The position numbers and the translations under genes were made by a program. From Sympetrum striolatum (Eukaryota > Arthropoda > Insecta > Odonata > Libellulidae), in NCBI GenBank assembly GCA_947579665.1, contig CANPUZ010000071.1, positions 282,920 through 346,919 on the forward strand: 64,000 bases of DNA, written 5' to 3'. The notes below the pieces were generated by a model that did not search any database, had not been told where the DNA came from, and worked only from the letters and a program-made list of their open reading frames with translations. Shown in pieces: positions 33,894-46,129 of this stretch (its first letter is position 1; every line of letters starts with the position of its first letter).

Positions 33894-34442
33894 CCCTTAA
33901 GATGCGGGTGTATTTTTATATCGCGACAGTCGTGTGCGGGAGGAAACTTAGAGAAACCGTCCCTTCTCTTGGTGGGCCACACTAATTCCAGCAGGCAGAA
34001 GATCCCCATAATCCGGGTAGACCTTTTTCCGATGCCCGAGGTCAGCGGTTAATGTTCAAGACTTTTGGTTGCTCCTCTAACGTGGAAGCAATTGCCAATG
34101 ATTTAATTGTCTTATTTTTTCCCTTGCTGTTAGCTGATTAATTTGATACCAAACAGTAAGAAGATACATTGATTTTTAACGAGTGAGGAAAATATGAAAT
34201 TACGAGTGCACTACAAATCTTGGAATTACGCAGAGGCCGGAAAACCCTGGAGAAGGGTTTTCCACATTTAGGACAATGCAAAAGATTTTGTGAGGGTGCG
34301 TCTCACTCACAGGCACAGCCATAAAATTGAGGAAGGCCAAGCATGGGCAAGGAAGAGCAGGTCAAACATATAAGAACGTTTTTCCCGCAGTTCTCGCATT
34401 CTGGCAGGAAAACGTTTCTATGCGTTTCCCGCAGTTTAAGGG
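33894..34442 (+). mobile_element. piggyBac-like MITE with TTAA target duplication
   Basis: TTAA at 33890-33893 and 34443-34446 flank a 549-bp element. It begins CCCTTAAGATGCGGG and ends CCCGCAGTTTAAGGG, a 15-bp imperfect inverted repeat. TTAA targets and CCC...GGG ends are the piggyBac signature. No transposase ORF is present, so it is non-autonomous. Confidence 0.85.
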
Positions 34443-34446
34443 TTAA

Positions 34447-34865
34447 CAAACTTTACAACTACATTAAAACAATTTATACCAAAAATTTGTAAAAGCAATT
34501 TGTCATTAACTTCAGAGAAATCCTCCTAGTCACAAAAAGCACCAAAATTTGGATAAAATATTTTCACTATGTATTTTAATTCTTCCAATAACTGAAATTC
34601 AGTTTTTAAAATACTTCTTATAGCCTACTCTCTTGGTTGCTGTCCAGAGGGAATTCTTATTCTCCCTGAATTGTGCCCATATTCTACAAGAATTCTTTAA
34701 TCCATCCTGTAACCAGGAATGAGAAAATTAAAAAAACAAACTTATAACCATAAACAAAATATACTTTCATCAATCCATAAATCCTGTTCAGATGATTGTA
34801 ATTTGAAATAATCATTGCATTAATTTTGCCCGGAGATTATTTAAATTCCACAAGATCATCAAAAC
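34447..34865. other. Unassigned AT-rich stretch
   Basis: No ORF above 60 codons and no repeat terminus recognised. It may be further degraded LINE downstream of the endonuclease relic at 34870-35150. Confidence 0.3.
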
Positions 34866-34869
34866 TTCA

Positions 34870-35150
34870 ACTGAAGCATGGCACAACTTGTAATGTTTGA
34901 AAGGCGTGTAGCTGGCATAACTCTATTAGTCATATGCCATTGTCATTGATCACCCTTTCTCCATAGCACCCTACTACTGAGTCATTCAATCTAAAACCTG
35001 TTCTACCATTCAGATTACCAATTATGAATAATTCCTTCTGGTTACTTATTGTATCCAAAAGCCTGGTAGGATCTCCAAAGAAGTTATCTTTCACTGCAGC
35101 AACTAAATCTTCATTCTTTAAATTCTGATTTATCTCATCTGATCTGATCT
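34870..35150 (-). pseudogene. LINE endonuclease relic
   Basis: Minus strand reads LLDTISNQKELFIIGNLNGR then TGFRLNDSVVGCYGERVIND and NGI*LIELCQL. This matches the AP-endonuclease pattern 'II.GD.N.R.G......VVG..GE...NDNG.RLI..C'. The catalytic Asp of GDLN is replaced (GNLN) and a TGA sits at the expected Arg, so it is dead. Too short to appear as a long ORF. Confidence 0.65.
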
Positions 35151-35299
35151 TTAAATGATGTTAACATGATTGTCATCATTACACAATCTGATAAATCAGC
35201 ATTAAACAGGAAGAGGGAAACCAAAAGATGTGCATAATAATTTGGGCTTTTATATTATTAGTCGCACTGCCGTCCCATTTTTGTTTCATTACAAATTCT

Positions 35300-35596
35300 A
35301 ACGGTGCCCTGTGTATATATACTCTTCAGTCTGCCATGCAAAAAAGAATCTTTTTAAATTCTCTAAAAACAGTGATATACATGGTCATAATACCAGACAA
35401 CAGAATAATCTACATCTACATTATGTAAATTGTGGAAAAACTTCAAACGGCTTAAAGGTAATGGGGATAAAATTATTTAATAAGCTTCCCCTTTAAATTA
35501 AATTAGAAGTCAACTATCACTCTTTTCAGAGTAAACTGAAACGTTATTTATTAAGTAAAGCTTTTTACTCCATTAAGGAATATCTTACTGATTGAT
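35300..35596 (+). pseudogene. LINE RT C-terminal relic
   Basis: Plus strand reads HGHNTRQQNNLHLHYVNCGK, then GLKVMGIKLFNKLPL, a TAA, then IKLEVNYHSFQSKLKRYLLS and a final stop at about 35596. 'NTR....L' followed by 'KL.NKLP' is typical of jockey-type C-termini. One internal stop disables it. It lies opposite in strand to the endonuclease relic at 34870-35150. Confidence 0.65.
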
Positions 35597-35599
35597 ACT

Positions 35600-36595
35600 G
35601 CGTTATGTACAATTTTTTGGAGGTTTTATTAATTATTTGAACAGAAACTTAATTACTTAAAACAGAATAAAAATAAAATTTTTCTATATCATTCCCTTCA
35701 AGAAAACGAAAAAAGCAAGTGAGTGAACACACCTTGGCCTCACTTATTTCATGACTTTACATCATTCGCTACGAAGCGTCCAGTCTCACCATCACTCTCT
35801 TCAATCTTTCTCCTCATTTATCTCTCATGTGAACAGGATTCTTGATAAAGGCCTCTATTGTCCATTATACGTAAATTGGCGTCATCCACCAGTCAGGCAT
35901 GGCAATGCAATTGGAGGCAATGAAATGACAACCTAAATCTATCAACGCTGGAAAATGAAAGGGAAAGGTTTAATTGGCTAAGATGTTTAAACAAGTACTC
36001 TAAACCTCAAACCGAAAAGAGTCATTCTTTATTTTGCTTTATTTTTCACAGATTACTGGTTGTCTTCTTCTCATATTATTAATCTTCTCTTTGAGCAAAG
36101 AATTTCCTTTTTTACTTTAACTTTTCACTCTGCAATGAAAACATTTTTATTTGATATAACATTAGGGAACAGGAGCGAATGTCTTAGCTGCAGTGCTATC
36201 GCAACTCCCGTGAGAGGCCGTCACAAAGAAAAATTTCTCCGAGAGTATGCACAACAGCACCCAAAATAATACAATGCAGTGCCACTTCGGTTTATTGGAT
36301 TTGTTTAAAACAAGGGATTGGGACGAAAGGAAACCCATCGAAGCAACTGTTCTGCCTTGAGACGAGAATGATGGAGAATATCTCACGAAGCTTTAAGAGT
36401 GAGATGAAAATTGCTGTTTTCCTCATTTTAATTTTCTTCTCGCAAAAATAGTAATCGCAAACAAGGGCAAAGAGAAGTAGCATAGAACAGGTAAAATTAG
36501 TAAAATAGAACAGGTATTCTATTAATATAGGTAAGAGGCACTAGAGGAGTGCGATGGATGACTAATCGCGGTTTTCTCAAGGGCCGGACGTTTTC
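35600..36595. other. Unassigned stretch
   Basis: Short ORFs only (35751-35936, 36060-36269, 36162-36386). No domain or repeat end recognised. Confidence 0.3.
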
Positions 36596-36829
36596 TTCGA
36601 GTTATCAAAGTATTCGAGTTATCGAAGTATTCGAGTTATCGAGGTTCGACTGTATTTCGTAAACCCGGGGTTCAGTCACTCCTAGGGACCTCACTTCGTA
36701 AATCACGAAATCGAGGTTTTACGTAAAACCGAGGTCATTTTAGATATAGAAAGATCGGGACCGGCGGAATGGTTCGTAAAACTGCGTCACTTCGTAAAAT
36801 CGAGGTTCGTGAAAAAGGGGTTCTACTGT
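36596..36829 (+). mobile_element. Two pogo/Tigger-like right termini in tandem
   Basis: TTCGAGTTATCRAAGTA is repeated nearly three times (36596-36645) and runs into CGAGGTTCGACTGTA, the reverse of a pogo-type end (TACAGTCGAACCTCG). A second similar end, AATCGAGGTTCG...GGGGTTCTACTGT, closes at 36829. Repeated subterminal motifs are common transposase-binding sites. No transposase ORF remains. Confidence 0.55.
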
Positions 36830-37127
36830 TTACATCCGTGCGTTGTTTCATCTAAAGAAAGCCAATCTTCAAAACATTTTTGATTAAAATCTAGGAGAGG
36901 CACAGAACAAATAAAAATACCATTTCCAGCTTCGTAGGGTTTAACTGGGGTCTGGTATAATAAGATATTAACAACTCCAAATATTTAAACAAAATTTTAG
37001 ACAATTTAAGATAATGTAAAAACAATTTTAGCTACAGAGTTGTACTTAGTATAGCATATATATGTTAAACTATAAGTAATAATTAAAACGAAATTTCACG
37101 ATTTTAATAGATTTCATAACTACCTTT
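36830..37127. other. Unassigned AT-rich stretch
   Basis: No gene recognised. It lies downstream of the minus-strand ORF at 37215-37502. Confidence 0.3.
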
Positions 37128-37133
37128 ATTTAA
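37128..37133 (-). terminator. Poly(A) signal for the 95-codon ORF
   Basis: AATAAA on the minus strand about 80 nt downstream of the stop codon of the ORF at 37215-37502. Confidence 0.4.
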
Positions 37134-37214
37134 ACTTTTTGTGGACAGTAAATATTTAATAAATACATTCTTTACGAAAACGCTCTTATAACAGTAGAAA
37201 AACACTCAAATTAT

Positions 37215-37502
37215 CTAATCTCTTTTCGCATATTGGTGTATTTTAGCTTTGCAGTCTTCTATTTTTTCTTCTGCGATTCCCAGGATTTTATTCATGGTAA
37301 TTTCGTTTTTCGCATTTATGTCTTGTAACAGAGTAACCAGCTCCTTGTTGTAGTTAAATCTGGATTCAATATGGCTGAAATCGGGTAAATTGGATAAATA
37401 CTGCTTCTGGTCTTCGTCGAGTAAAGCCCATCCTTCCTCCTCAGTCATGACAGGTCGTTCTTGGAAGAACTCGCTGTATTTCCTGAGAAAGAATTGATGC
37501 AT
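37215..37502 (-). CDS. Small protein of unknown function (95 aa)
   Basis: A single uninterrupted ORF from ATG at 37502 to TAA/TAG-type stop at 37215. It is rich in charged and helical residues (EEEGWALLDEDQKQYL, NYNKELVTLLQDINAKNE, KILGIAEEKIEDCKAKIHQY), with no signal peptide or membrane segment. The balanced composition, aromatic residues and nearby poly(A) signal suggest a true or recently lost protein. I do not recognise a family. It could be a short host gene, the last exon of a longer gene, or a processed copy. It is bounded by transposon relics on both sides. Confidence 0.5.
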   Translation of the reverse strand: MHQFFLRKYSEFFQERPVMTEEEGWALLDEDQKQYLSNLPDFSHIESRFNYNKELVTLLQDINAKNEITMNKILGIAEEKIEDCKAKIHQYAKRD

Positions 37503-37599
37503 TTTAATTTATTTTGAAATCATAGCCTTAAAACAAGAAGGACGGTCATGTTGACCTTATCAGAGTTTACCTTTTTCGTTGCATTATAACAGGTAAACA

Positions 37600-37984
37600 T
37601 GAAGAATACTCGAAAGACTCGTGCGGGTGAAGGTAACATCCTAGATTTACCACCCACCCACAATTGATAACTAATCTCGATATAGTTGAGGGTATTTCAG
37701 ACCATTGTGTCATAATGGCGGGGAGGAAAGCAGTAGCGGTTAAACCTCTTAAGCCATCGAGACAAGTTTATGTAATTCGCAAAGCTAATTTTTGGAGTTT
37801 AAGGTTTATATTAACGAGTGAAAGGATGATTTTTTCCGCTTCTTGGGTACAAATACTGTAAGTGATAGTTGGATAGAGTTTCTCCGGTTAATCAAAGAAG
37901 GTTTAATAAAATTCGCTCCAACTAGGAGCGTGCGTGAGCGTAAAGAGCCACGGTGGACGAAACCTAAGTTACGAGCATAACATA
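37600..37984 (+). pseudogene. LINE endonuclease relic, 5' piece (split by a repeat insertion)
   Basis: Plus strand reads GNILDLPPTHN, then LTNLDIVEGISDHCVIMAG, then VYVIRKANFWSLR. After a frameshift near 37815 it continues FFRFLGTNTVSDSWIEFLRL and KEGLIKFAPTRSVRERKEPR. This is the end of an AP-endonuclease ('I.NL.VVPGISDH') and the linker to RT. It resumes at 38392. Confidence 0.7.
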
Positions 37985-38391
37985 CGAGTAAAATGTTGCT
38001 TGCATACTGCAAGCATAAATTTAAAGTCAACATCATATATAGAGGGTCCTTAAAAGAAAAAAATATTGAAAATATTCTTAAAATTGGTTGCAATTGAATC
38101 TTCTGGCATCGAACTCGGGTCTTCCTGGTGAACGTACTATGCATCACAACAGAAGATCACCATCTCTAACTACGTGTGAAAATTCAAGCAAAAAAATTTG
38201 CTGCAAATGCATCAAACGACGCCCTATTTTTCACATACATTCCTTATGTGAGAAATTGTAATGAGCTCTGGCATCGAACCCAGGAACAGCATGGTCTTAT
38301 CCAATTTTTTCTTAAACCGAGTCTTAATATACATATTCTATATAAGCAAGAACTCCCTATTATTTCGATAAGTGCATGAAAGAAATAATGC
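37985..38391 (-). mobile_element. Unit D: truncated T-arm repeat unit inserted in a LINE
   Basis: Begins CGAGTAAAATGTTGC with an imperfect copy of the stem-loop, then cores near 38108 (module 6) and 38273 (module 7). It stops after TTTCGATAAGTGCATGAAAG without reaching its 5' end. The flanking LINE reading continues on the other side, so the unit landed in an existing LINE copy. Confidence 0.75.
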
Positions 38392-38607
38392 ATGCAATGC
38401 AAAGCATGCGGAGAGAACCATGAACTCGAAGAGCAAAAATATAGAGAAGTGCGAAAGCTAATAAAGGAAGAAGCACGAAAACAATACCAGGAATATAGAT
38501 CTCGAACCCCATTAGAATCATTAGGTGGCGATCAGAAAGAATGTTGGCCATACGTGCGTGAGAACCGGAGGCGGACGGCCTGTACGCACAGGCGTGCAAA
38601 AATTTAA
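38392..38607 (+). pseudogene. LINE linker relic, 3' piece
   Basis: ORF reads EEQKYREVRKLIKEEARKQY then ECWPYVRENRRR. This is the basic linker between endonuclease and RT ('YR.LR..VK...RK.Y.......P..FW.YVR') of the same LINE as 37600-37984. The RT itself is absent, as the sequence diverges after about 38610. Confidence 0.6.
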
Positions 38608-41059
38608 ATTTTTTGGTTGAGTTTAGAGGTGCAAAACGGGCGAAAAACTGAAAAAAATCGGGAAAATGAGGGCAGTGGGAGACGTTTTCGAACGAACGCC
38701 GCTTACCTATCTCTTGCGCGTCATTAAACATAGTCAAGTCTTAGCGAACGCACGCGTCCCGTAATGTTATCACGAGATTTATTAAGCTTACTAGCGGAGT
38801 GCCCGTTAATTCTCAACGGAAAAATGAATGTAAATCGAAAGCAATGAAATTTAGATATGAAAAAATTTAGACATGTAAAAATTTAGACATGAAAAGTCTT
38901 AACTTTATGAAAAAACAATACTTCTTTTTATCCTATGTGACTTACGAAATCACAAAAAACAACTTCACAAATGTAAATCACAGACTAAACAAATGCACCA
39001 GTCGCTATAACAAATAGAGGATACAACTGAGTACCAAACGAATGGAGACGAAATCACAAAAATAGCCACACAAATCTTGTAAACCACAAACGAAAACGAA
39101 TGTACCAGCCACTTAGCACATCCAATAGGTCTGACGAAGAGCGAGCGAGTGAAATCCTCGCAACTATCAAAAAAACGAATAATTCCCGCAAACGAATTAC
39201 AATGCAAAGTAGTTATTCTAATTAGAACGCGTCCTTTTATGAATTAACTCCGAATTTTTTTCGTTAAGATGGCGTTGGCTGTTCTATAATTTAATTACTT
39301 AACACTCTATTACTAACACTCTGACTTTAAATTAACTGTAAAATTGTAAAGAAAATTTTTATCCTATTAGTAATGTAAGCGGCGCATCTGTTTAATTAAA
39401 TCGCTATTATAATTTGAGCATTATGTTGCAAAATCAGAGGGAACTACTACTTTCTTCTCTTGAGTAGGATTTAATTTAATTATAATGTTTTCAGATCCCG
39501 TTGACAATAAATACTGTCTTCTGAATATTTATTAACGTGGAATGACGAAACGTAATCCAAGCGAAAGTAGACATGAAACTTGCAGGAGTTATCTCATTTA
39601 AGCGATGTAATCGGTAGTGATAAGAAATGCTCGCAAATTTATCTCGCGATCTTCCCTCAAACATTCATAAAATCTAAATAAAAAAATTAACTTAATTGTT
39701 TTCGGTGATATTCGCAAATAATTGAAATTCAGGGACATGATTCCTATAGTGAAAATTATCGAAGATGATATTTTCATGTATAGAGTAAAATATCTGATAA
39801 AAATACTTAGTTTAATATTGGACTAAAGGCAAACCTTATACCAGCAATACTTCTTTAGAGGAAATTTCCATAGTATATGTAACTGAAAATGTGAAGTAAA
39901 TTAACGAAAAAGATTTCGAAAGTGAAATATGTTGTTAGAGGTCATTCTTCGAAATGATGCTTATTCGATTCAAATTCAGTTTATCCAATTTTTCCTTACC
40001 TAGACACACAATCTATTTTTACAGCAACGAAAAGAATACAGGTATATTTTATTTCTTTCGATGCTTGTCTAGAGTCCGTAAAATGAATACTACTTTGATT
40101 TTTTGGAATAATTAAACCATGCAATATACAAAATACATATTGAAGCGTATTCGTAATGATTTTATTTGAGCTGCCAACATAGAACCGACGCATAAAAATA
40201 AAGGACAGCCGCCCATAATCTGAGAGAGGTGTTCCATATTTTATAGTCTAACAAACTTAATAACGTATCGGCAATAATTTAACACGAACATTTAAATACA
40301 ATATTTAAGATATAACAAAATAGCAATGAGTATGACTATCACCATTAACAAAAGATATAGGTGGATAGTACCTATACTAAAACACACCAATAGATGATCC
40401 ACTAAAACATTACAAGGTTTAATTTCCAATTCTATATCTAAAAGATCGAAATTCGTTTACCTTTTTCCAGTCACGTATAAAAGCATTGTCATTCCTTGCT
40501 GCTTTAAGCCCAATTATTGACACTTCAATGGAAGCAATCTCTGAATTGAGGGATATTTCAAATATCTTGATTGATTTATTCTTCAGCGTTAATGATTAAA
40601 TGCACAGCGGGATGCTATATGAAACGATTATTATTTAGATCGGAAAATAAGAATGAGAAAGTAATCAACTTACCAAGCTAAGGAGATATAATTACTTTAT
40701 ATGAGAAAAGAAAATTCATTCAATACGACGATGAATCTTATTTTCACGTAAAGAGTCAACAAACATTGGCGTTGCTATAAACAAAGCTTGGTTGTTGATG
40801 GCGCGCTAATGCTAACGAACTTGAATTCAAATTTAAAGTTATAAAGCTTGGCCTTGACGACGGGCTGTTTACAATCTCAGATTTTCATAAAAGTTTCGTA
40901 TTTTACTTCCTAATTCTCACAACTTCGAAGTGAAAGCAATATTCTACGACCAAAATAAGAAACTTCATTCCATTTCCTTTGTTTTGGTATTAGTTTTAGT
41001 TTCAAACGACCATTATTTTTAATTTAATTTTATTTAAGAAAAGTAGTATGCAAATGATA
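38608..41059. other. Unassigned AT-rich spacer
   Basis: About 2.4 kb with only short ORFs (38965-39207, 39996-40193) that lack motifs. A small direct repeat 'atttagacatg' occurs at 38868-38892. No RNA gene or transposon terminus recognised. Confidence 0.35.
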
Positions 41060-41496
41060 AAAATGTCTTCCCATGCATTTCTTATGGAAACCTTTTCACT
41101 ATCTGGAGTCAAACCGAGTACAGTTGGGTCAACAAAAAGTAGCTTATCATTTGCGCAGAGGAGACTTTTAATATTGTACGAATTTTGAAATTTTGAAAAT
41201 ATTTAGCTTTAGAGTTATAGCGTGAAATAGATTTTTGACCCCGACTGGGGACGAACTGGAGACAGCTAGGTGGATAAAAGGTAGCCTATGTCACTCCCCG
41301 GATGACAAATGACCATCATACCAAATTTCATCAAAATCGGTTGGATAGTTTTTGAGTGATGCTGTAACAGACAGACAGACAGACAGACATGAAAATTTCT
41401 AAAACCTGTTTCGGACTCGGGAACAACCCTTGTATCCAGCAATACAACTTTTTTTGAAATCGGATCAATGTACAGACACGACCCCCTCTACAGATT
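41060..41496 (+). repeat. RTE-like LINE 3' tail
   Basis: 'ccaaatttcatcaaaatcgg' followed by TTGGATAGTTTTTGAGTGAT, a (CAGA)n tract at 41369-41390, and a TTCGGACTCGG segment. This order is the familiar 3' end of arthropod RTE-type elements and their SINEs. The upstream coding part is missing. Confidence 0.65.

Positions 41497-41583
<87 letters not shown>
41497..41583. repeat. (AT)n microsatellite
   Basis: About 80 bp of uninterrupted TA repeats. It joins the RTE-like tail to the 3' end of unit E1. Confidence 0.95.
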
Positions 41584-41584
<1 letters not shown>

Positions 41585-42709
41585 GAGTAAAATGTAGCTT
41601 GCATTCTGCAAGCAGATCGACAACACTAATTTCATATCGGCATCATGTCGGGACGGTCCTCAACAAAAAAAGGAGTGAAAATATTCTTAAAATTCGCTGC
41701 ATTTTAATCATCTGGCATCAAACCTCGGTCTTTCTGGTAAATTTACTATGCAGCACAACAGAAGATCACAATCTCTTACTATGTGCGAACATTTAAGAAG
41801 AAATATTGGCTGCAACTGCCTCAAACGACGTCCTACTTTTTACATATATTCCTTATGTGAGAAATTTTAATGTGCTCAGGCATCGAACCCAGGAACAGTA
41901 TTGTCGTATCTAATTTTTTTTTTTAAGCCGAATCTTAATATACATCTTCTAGCAAAGCAAGAAATTCCTATTATTTCGATAAGTACAACAAAATAAATAA
42001 TGAAAACTAACTCAATATATTATAAATGGGGGATGTATATACCGTCTGGCATCGAACCCGGGTCTTTCTGGTAATACTTTCAATGCAGCATTAAAGACGA
42101 TCACCACCTTTAACCATGTGTGAAAATTCAAGCAAAAATATTGGGTACAACTGCTTCAAAGGACGTCCTACTTTTCCCTTATATTCCTTATGAGAGAAAT
42201 TTTAATGTGCTCTGGCATCGAACCCAGGAACAGTACGGTCTTATCTAAATTTTTTTCTAAAACCGTTTCTTACCACATCTTCTAGCCAAGGAAAAACTTC
42301 CTATGATTTCGATAAATATATCAAAAAAAATAGTGAAAAACTACCTCAATGTATTTTCAACGGCCGATTTTTGCATCGTCCTAGCATCGAACTCAGGACC
42401 TTTTCCGAGATGATCATTTACGTTATCAATAGATCCTGACTATATCCATCGGCTCCTTGAGTTTAAATTCCCTACCTATCCGGGAAATATTTTTTAAAAA
42501 TTCCCGAAAATCAACGCAATGCATTTAAATGGGAAAAATCGGGACTTTGGGGCCCTCTGGAATCGAACCCATCACACTGAGGTTCAAAATCACAATTTTT
42601 CTGGCGGTTATACTCTATGGCCAATATGTCGTAAAAATTTCAAGCCGATGACGCTTGTGGTTTAGGCTGTGAATTAGTATCCTATCTATATACCTATCTA
42701 TCTATTATA
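41584..42709 (-). mobile_element. Unit E1: class 1-2-(7-6)2, minus; left edge of block E
   Basis: CGAGTAAAATG plus stem-loop at the left. Cores near 41717, 41880, 42053, 42214, 42386 and 42552 in order 6, 7, 6, 7, 2, 1. GTATCC near 42679 then a short TATC tract. Its 3' end abuts the (AT)n tract. Confidence 0.8.
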
Positions 42710-43792
42710 CGAGTAAAATGTAGCTTGCATCCTGCAAGCAGATCGGCAATCCTAATTTCATATCGGCATCATATCGGGAATGTCCTAAAAGAAAAAAAAG
42801 GATTGAAATTTTTCTTAAAATTCGCAGAAATTTCATCGTCTGGCATCGAACCCGGATCTTACTGGTGAACTTACTATGTAGCACAATAGAAGATCACCAT
42901 CTCTAACTATGTGTGAAATTTCAAGCAGAAATATTGGCTACAACAACCTCAAAAGACGCTCTAATGTTCACGATTGTAAATGGCTCTCGGGACTCGAACC
43001 AAGGACGATCCTGGAAATTTAAAAAATTTTTCTGAAATTTATTAATGATCTCAATCCATATCCCAAATTTCAAGTTTCTATATTATTGGGAAAGGTTTCA
43101 AAATAATTCCTAAAAATCGGATCAACTTCTGATTGCAGAGACACCTGGTGTCGAACCCAGGACACATTGATAGCTATGAATGCATAGTTTGATTTGTTAA
43201 GACAGGTTCTTCTATCACGCTAAGTTTTAAGTCGATAGCATGCCGGGAAGTACCTAAAATGTGTTTCTGTTATCTCCATAAGAAATGCATTGAGAAATGT
43301 TAATGGCGCCCTGGGATCGAACCAAGGACCATCAGCGAATATCTAAAATTTGATTATGAAATATATTTATAATCTCCAACTCCATGCCGAATTTCAAGAT
43401 TCCATGCCATCGGGAAGGGGTCCAAAAAAAATCTTAAAAATCGCCACAATACATTTTAAACGGCCGATATTTGCCTCGACCTAGCATCGAACCCAGGATA
43501 TTTTTCGTAAAACTCATTTATGTTTTCGATAGATCATGACCATATATAAAGGCTCCTAGATTTTCGTTTCTCTACCTATCCCGGAAGTATTTTTTAAAAA
43601 TTCCCGAAAATCAAAGCAATGCATTTAAACGGGAAAAATCGAGACTTTGGGGCCCTCTGGAATCGAACCCATGACACTGAGGATGAAAATCGCAATTTTT
43701 CTGGTGGTTACACGTTATGGCCAATACGCCGTAAAAATTTCAGCTCAATCACTCTTGTGGTTTAGGCTGTGAGTTTGTATCCTCTCTATGTA
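42710..43792 (-). mobile_element. Unit E2: class 1-6, minus
   Basis: Cores near 42844, 42990, 43150, 43316, 43484 and 43668. GTATCC near 43777. The minisatellite that follows is in plus orientation (43793-43840). Confidence 0.8.
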
Positions 43793-43840
43793 TCTATTAT
43801 ATATAGATGCTTCTCCGGATTCATTCATATCTATTATATA

Positions 43841-44978
43841 CGAGTAAAATGTAGCTTGCATACTGCAAGCAGATCGGCAATACTAATTTCATATCGGCAT
43901 CATATCGGGACGGTCTTTAAAAGAAAAAAAAAGGATTTAATTTTTTCTTAAAATTCGCTGAAATTTCATCGTCTGGCATCGAACCCGGGTCTTACTGGTA
44001 AACCTACTATGAAACACAATAGAAGATATCCATATCTAACTATGTGTGAAAATTCAAGCAGAAATATTGGCTATAACTGCCTCAAAAAACGTTCTAGTTT
44101 TCACGAATGTTAATGCCTTTCGGGACTCGAACCAAGGACGATCGTGGAAATCAAAAACATGTTTCTGAAAGTTATTTATGATGTCTATCTATATGCCGAA
44201 TTTCAAGTTTCTGTTTTAGTGGGAAAGGTTTCAAAATAATTCCTAAAAATCGGATCAAATTCTGATTTCAGAGACACCTGGTGTCGAACCCAGGACGTAT
44301 TGCAAGCTGTGAATGCAGAGTTTGATTTGTAAAGACTTACTCTTGTATCAAGCAAAGTTTGAAGTTGATAGCATGTCGGAAAGTACCTAAATTTTGTTTC
44401 CGTTGTCTCCGTAAGAAATGCATTGAGAAGTGCAAATGGCCCTCTGGGATCGAACCAAGGACCATCAGCGAACATGTAAAATTTGATTATGAAGTATATT
44501 CATGATATCTATCCACGTGCCTAGTTTCGAATATCCATGTTATCGGGAAAGGATCCAAAAAAAATCTTCAAAATCGCCGTAATGCATTTTAAACGGCCGA
44601 TTTTTGCCCCGACCAAGCATCGAACCATGGACTATATTCTAAGATGTTTTTCTGATTTTCGTTGGATACGCACGGCTTCTAGCGATCCCTCGAGTTTCAA
44701 CTCTCTCTCTCCCCGGGAAGTACCTCAAAAAAATTTTCGAAAATCCCCGCCATGTATTCTTATGGAGAAAATCGCGACTTTGGGGCCCTCTGGAATCGAA
44801 CCCATGACCCTGAGGATCAAAATCGCAATTTTTCTGGCGGTTACACGTTATGGCTAATACGTCGTAAAAATTTCAAGTCAATCACGCTGGTGGTTTAGGC
44901 TGTGAATTAGAATCCTATCTATCTATCTATCTATATAGGTATATACATGAATGAATCCGGAGAAGCATCTATATCTAT
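43841..44978 (-). mobile_element. Unit E3: class 1-6, minus
   Basis: Cores near 43978, 44127, 44284, 44449, 44619 and 44802. GTATCC near 44913, TATC repeats, then an inverted minisatellite unit. The end nearest GTATCC carries the longer module-1 variant (TTTTCGAAAATCCCCGCCAT) also seen in E4, E6, E8, E9, E10, E13, E16, E17 and E18. Confidence 0.8.
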
Positions 44979-44980
44979 TA

Positions 44981-46051
44981 CGAGTAAAATGTTTCTTGCA
45001 TACTGCAAGCAGATCGACAACACTATTTTCATGTCGGCATCATATCGGGACGGCCATCAAAAGAAAAAAATGGATTGAAATTTTTCTTAAAATTCGCTGA
45101 AATTCCATCGTCTGGCATCGAACCCGGGTCTTTACTGTGAACTTACTATGCAGCACAATAGAACATCACCATCTTTAACTATGTGTGAAAATCAAGCAGA
45201 AATATGGGCTACAATCCCCCAAAAGACGTTCTAATTTTCACGAATTTAAATGGCTCTCTGGATTCGAACCAAGGACGATCTTGGAAATCAAAAAAATGTT
45301 TCTGAAAGTTATTTATGATTTATATCTATATGCCGAATTTCAAGTTTCTATATTATTGGCAAAGGTTTCAAAATAATTCCTAAAAATCGGATCAACTTCT
45401 GATTGCAGAGACACCTGGTGTCGAACCCAGGACACATTGATAGCTGTGAATGCACTGTTTGATTTGTATGGACTTGATCTTTCTATATGCAAAGTTTGAA
45501 GTCGATAACATGCCGGGAAGTACCTAAATTTTGTTTCCGTTATCTCCGTAAGAAATGCATTGAGAAGTGCAAATGGCCCTCTGGGATCGAACCAAGGACC
45601 ATCAGCGAACATGTAAAATTCAATTATGAAATATATTCAACGTATATATCCACGTGCCGAGTTTCAAGTTTCCATGTTATCGGGAAAGGATCCAAAAAAA
45701 ATCTTCAAATTCGCCACAATGCATTTTAAACGGCCGATTTTTGCCCCGACCTAGCATCGAACCATGGACCATATTCGGCGATGTCTTTTTGATTTTCGTT
45801 GGATATGCACTGCTTCTAGCGATCCCTCGAATTTCAACTCTCTCCTTTTCCGGGAAGTTCCTCAAAAAATTTTTCGAAAATCCCCGCCATGTATTCTTAT
45901 GGGGAAAATTGCGACTTTGGGGCCTTCTGGAATCGAACCCATGACACTGAGGTACAAAACCGCAATTTTTCTGGCGGTTATACGCTATGGCCAATACGTC
46001 GTAAAAATTTCAAGTCGATGACGCTTACAGTTTAGGCTGTGAATTAGTATC

Positions 46052-46083
<32 letters not shown>

Positions 46084-46125
46084 ATCCTTGAATGAATCCG
46101 GAGAAGCATCTATATTTAATAGATA
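44981..46125 (-). mobile_element. Unit E4: class 1-6, minus
   Basis: Cores near 45117, 45264, 45421, 45588, 45758 and 45936. GTATCC near 46049, TATC tract to 46083, and inverted minisatellite to about 46125. Confidence 0.8.
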
Positions 46126-46129
46126 TATA

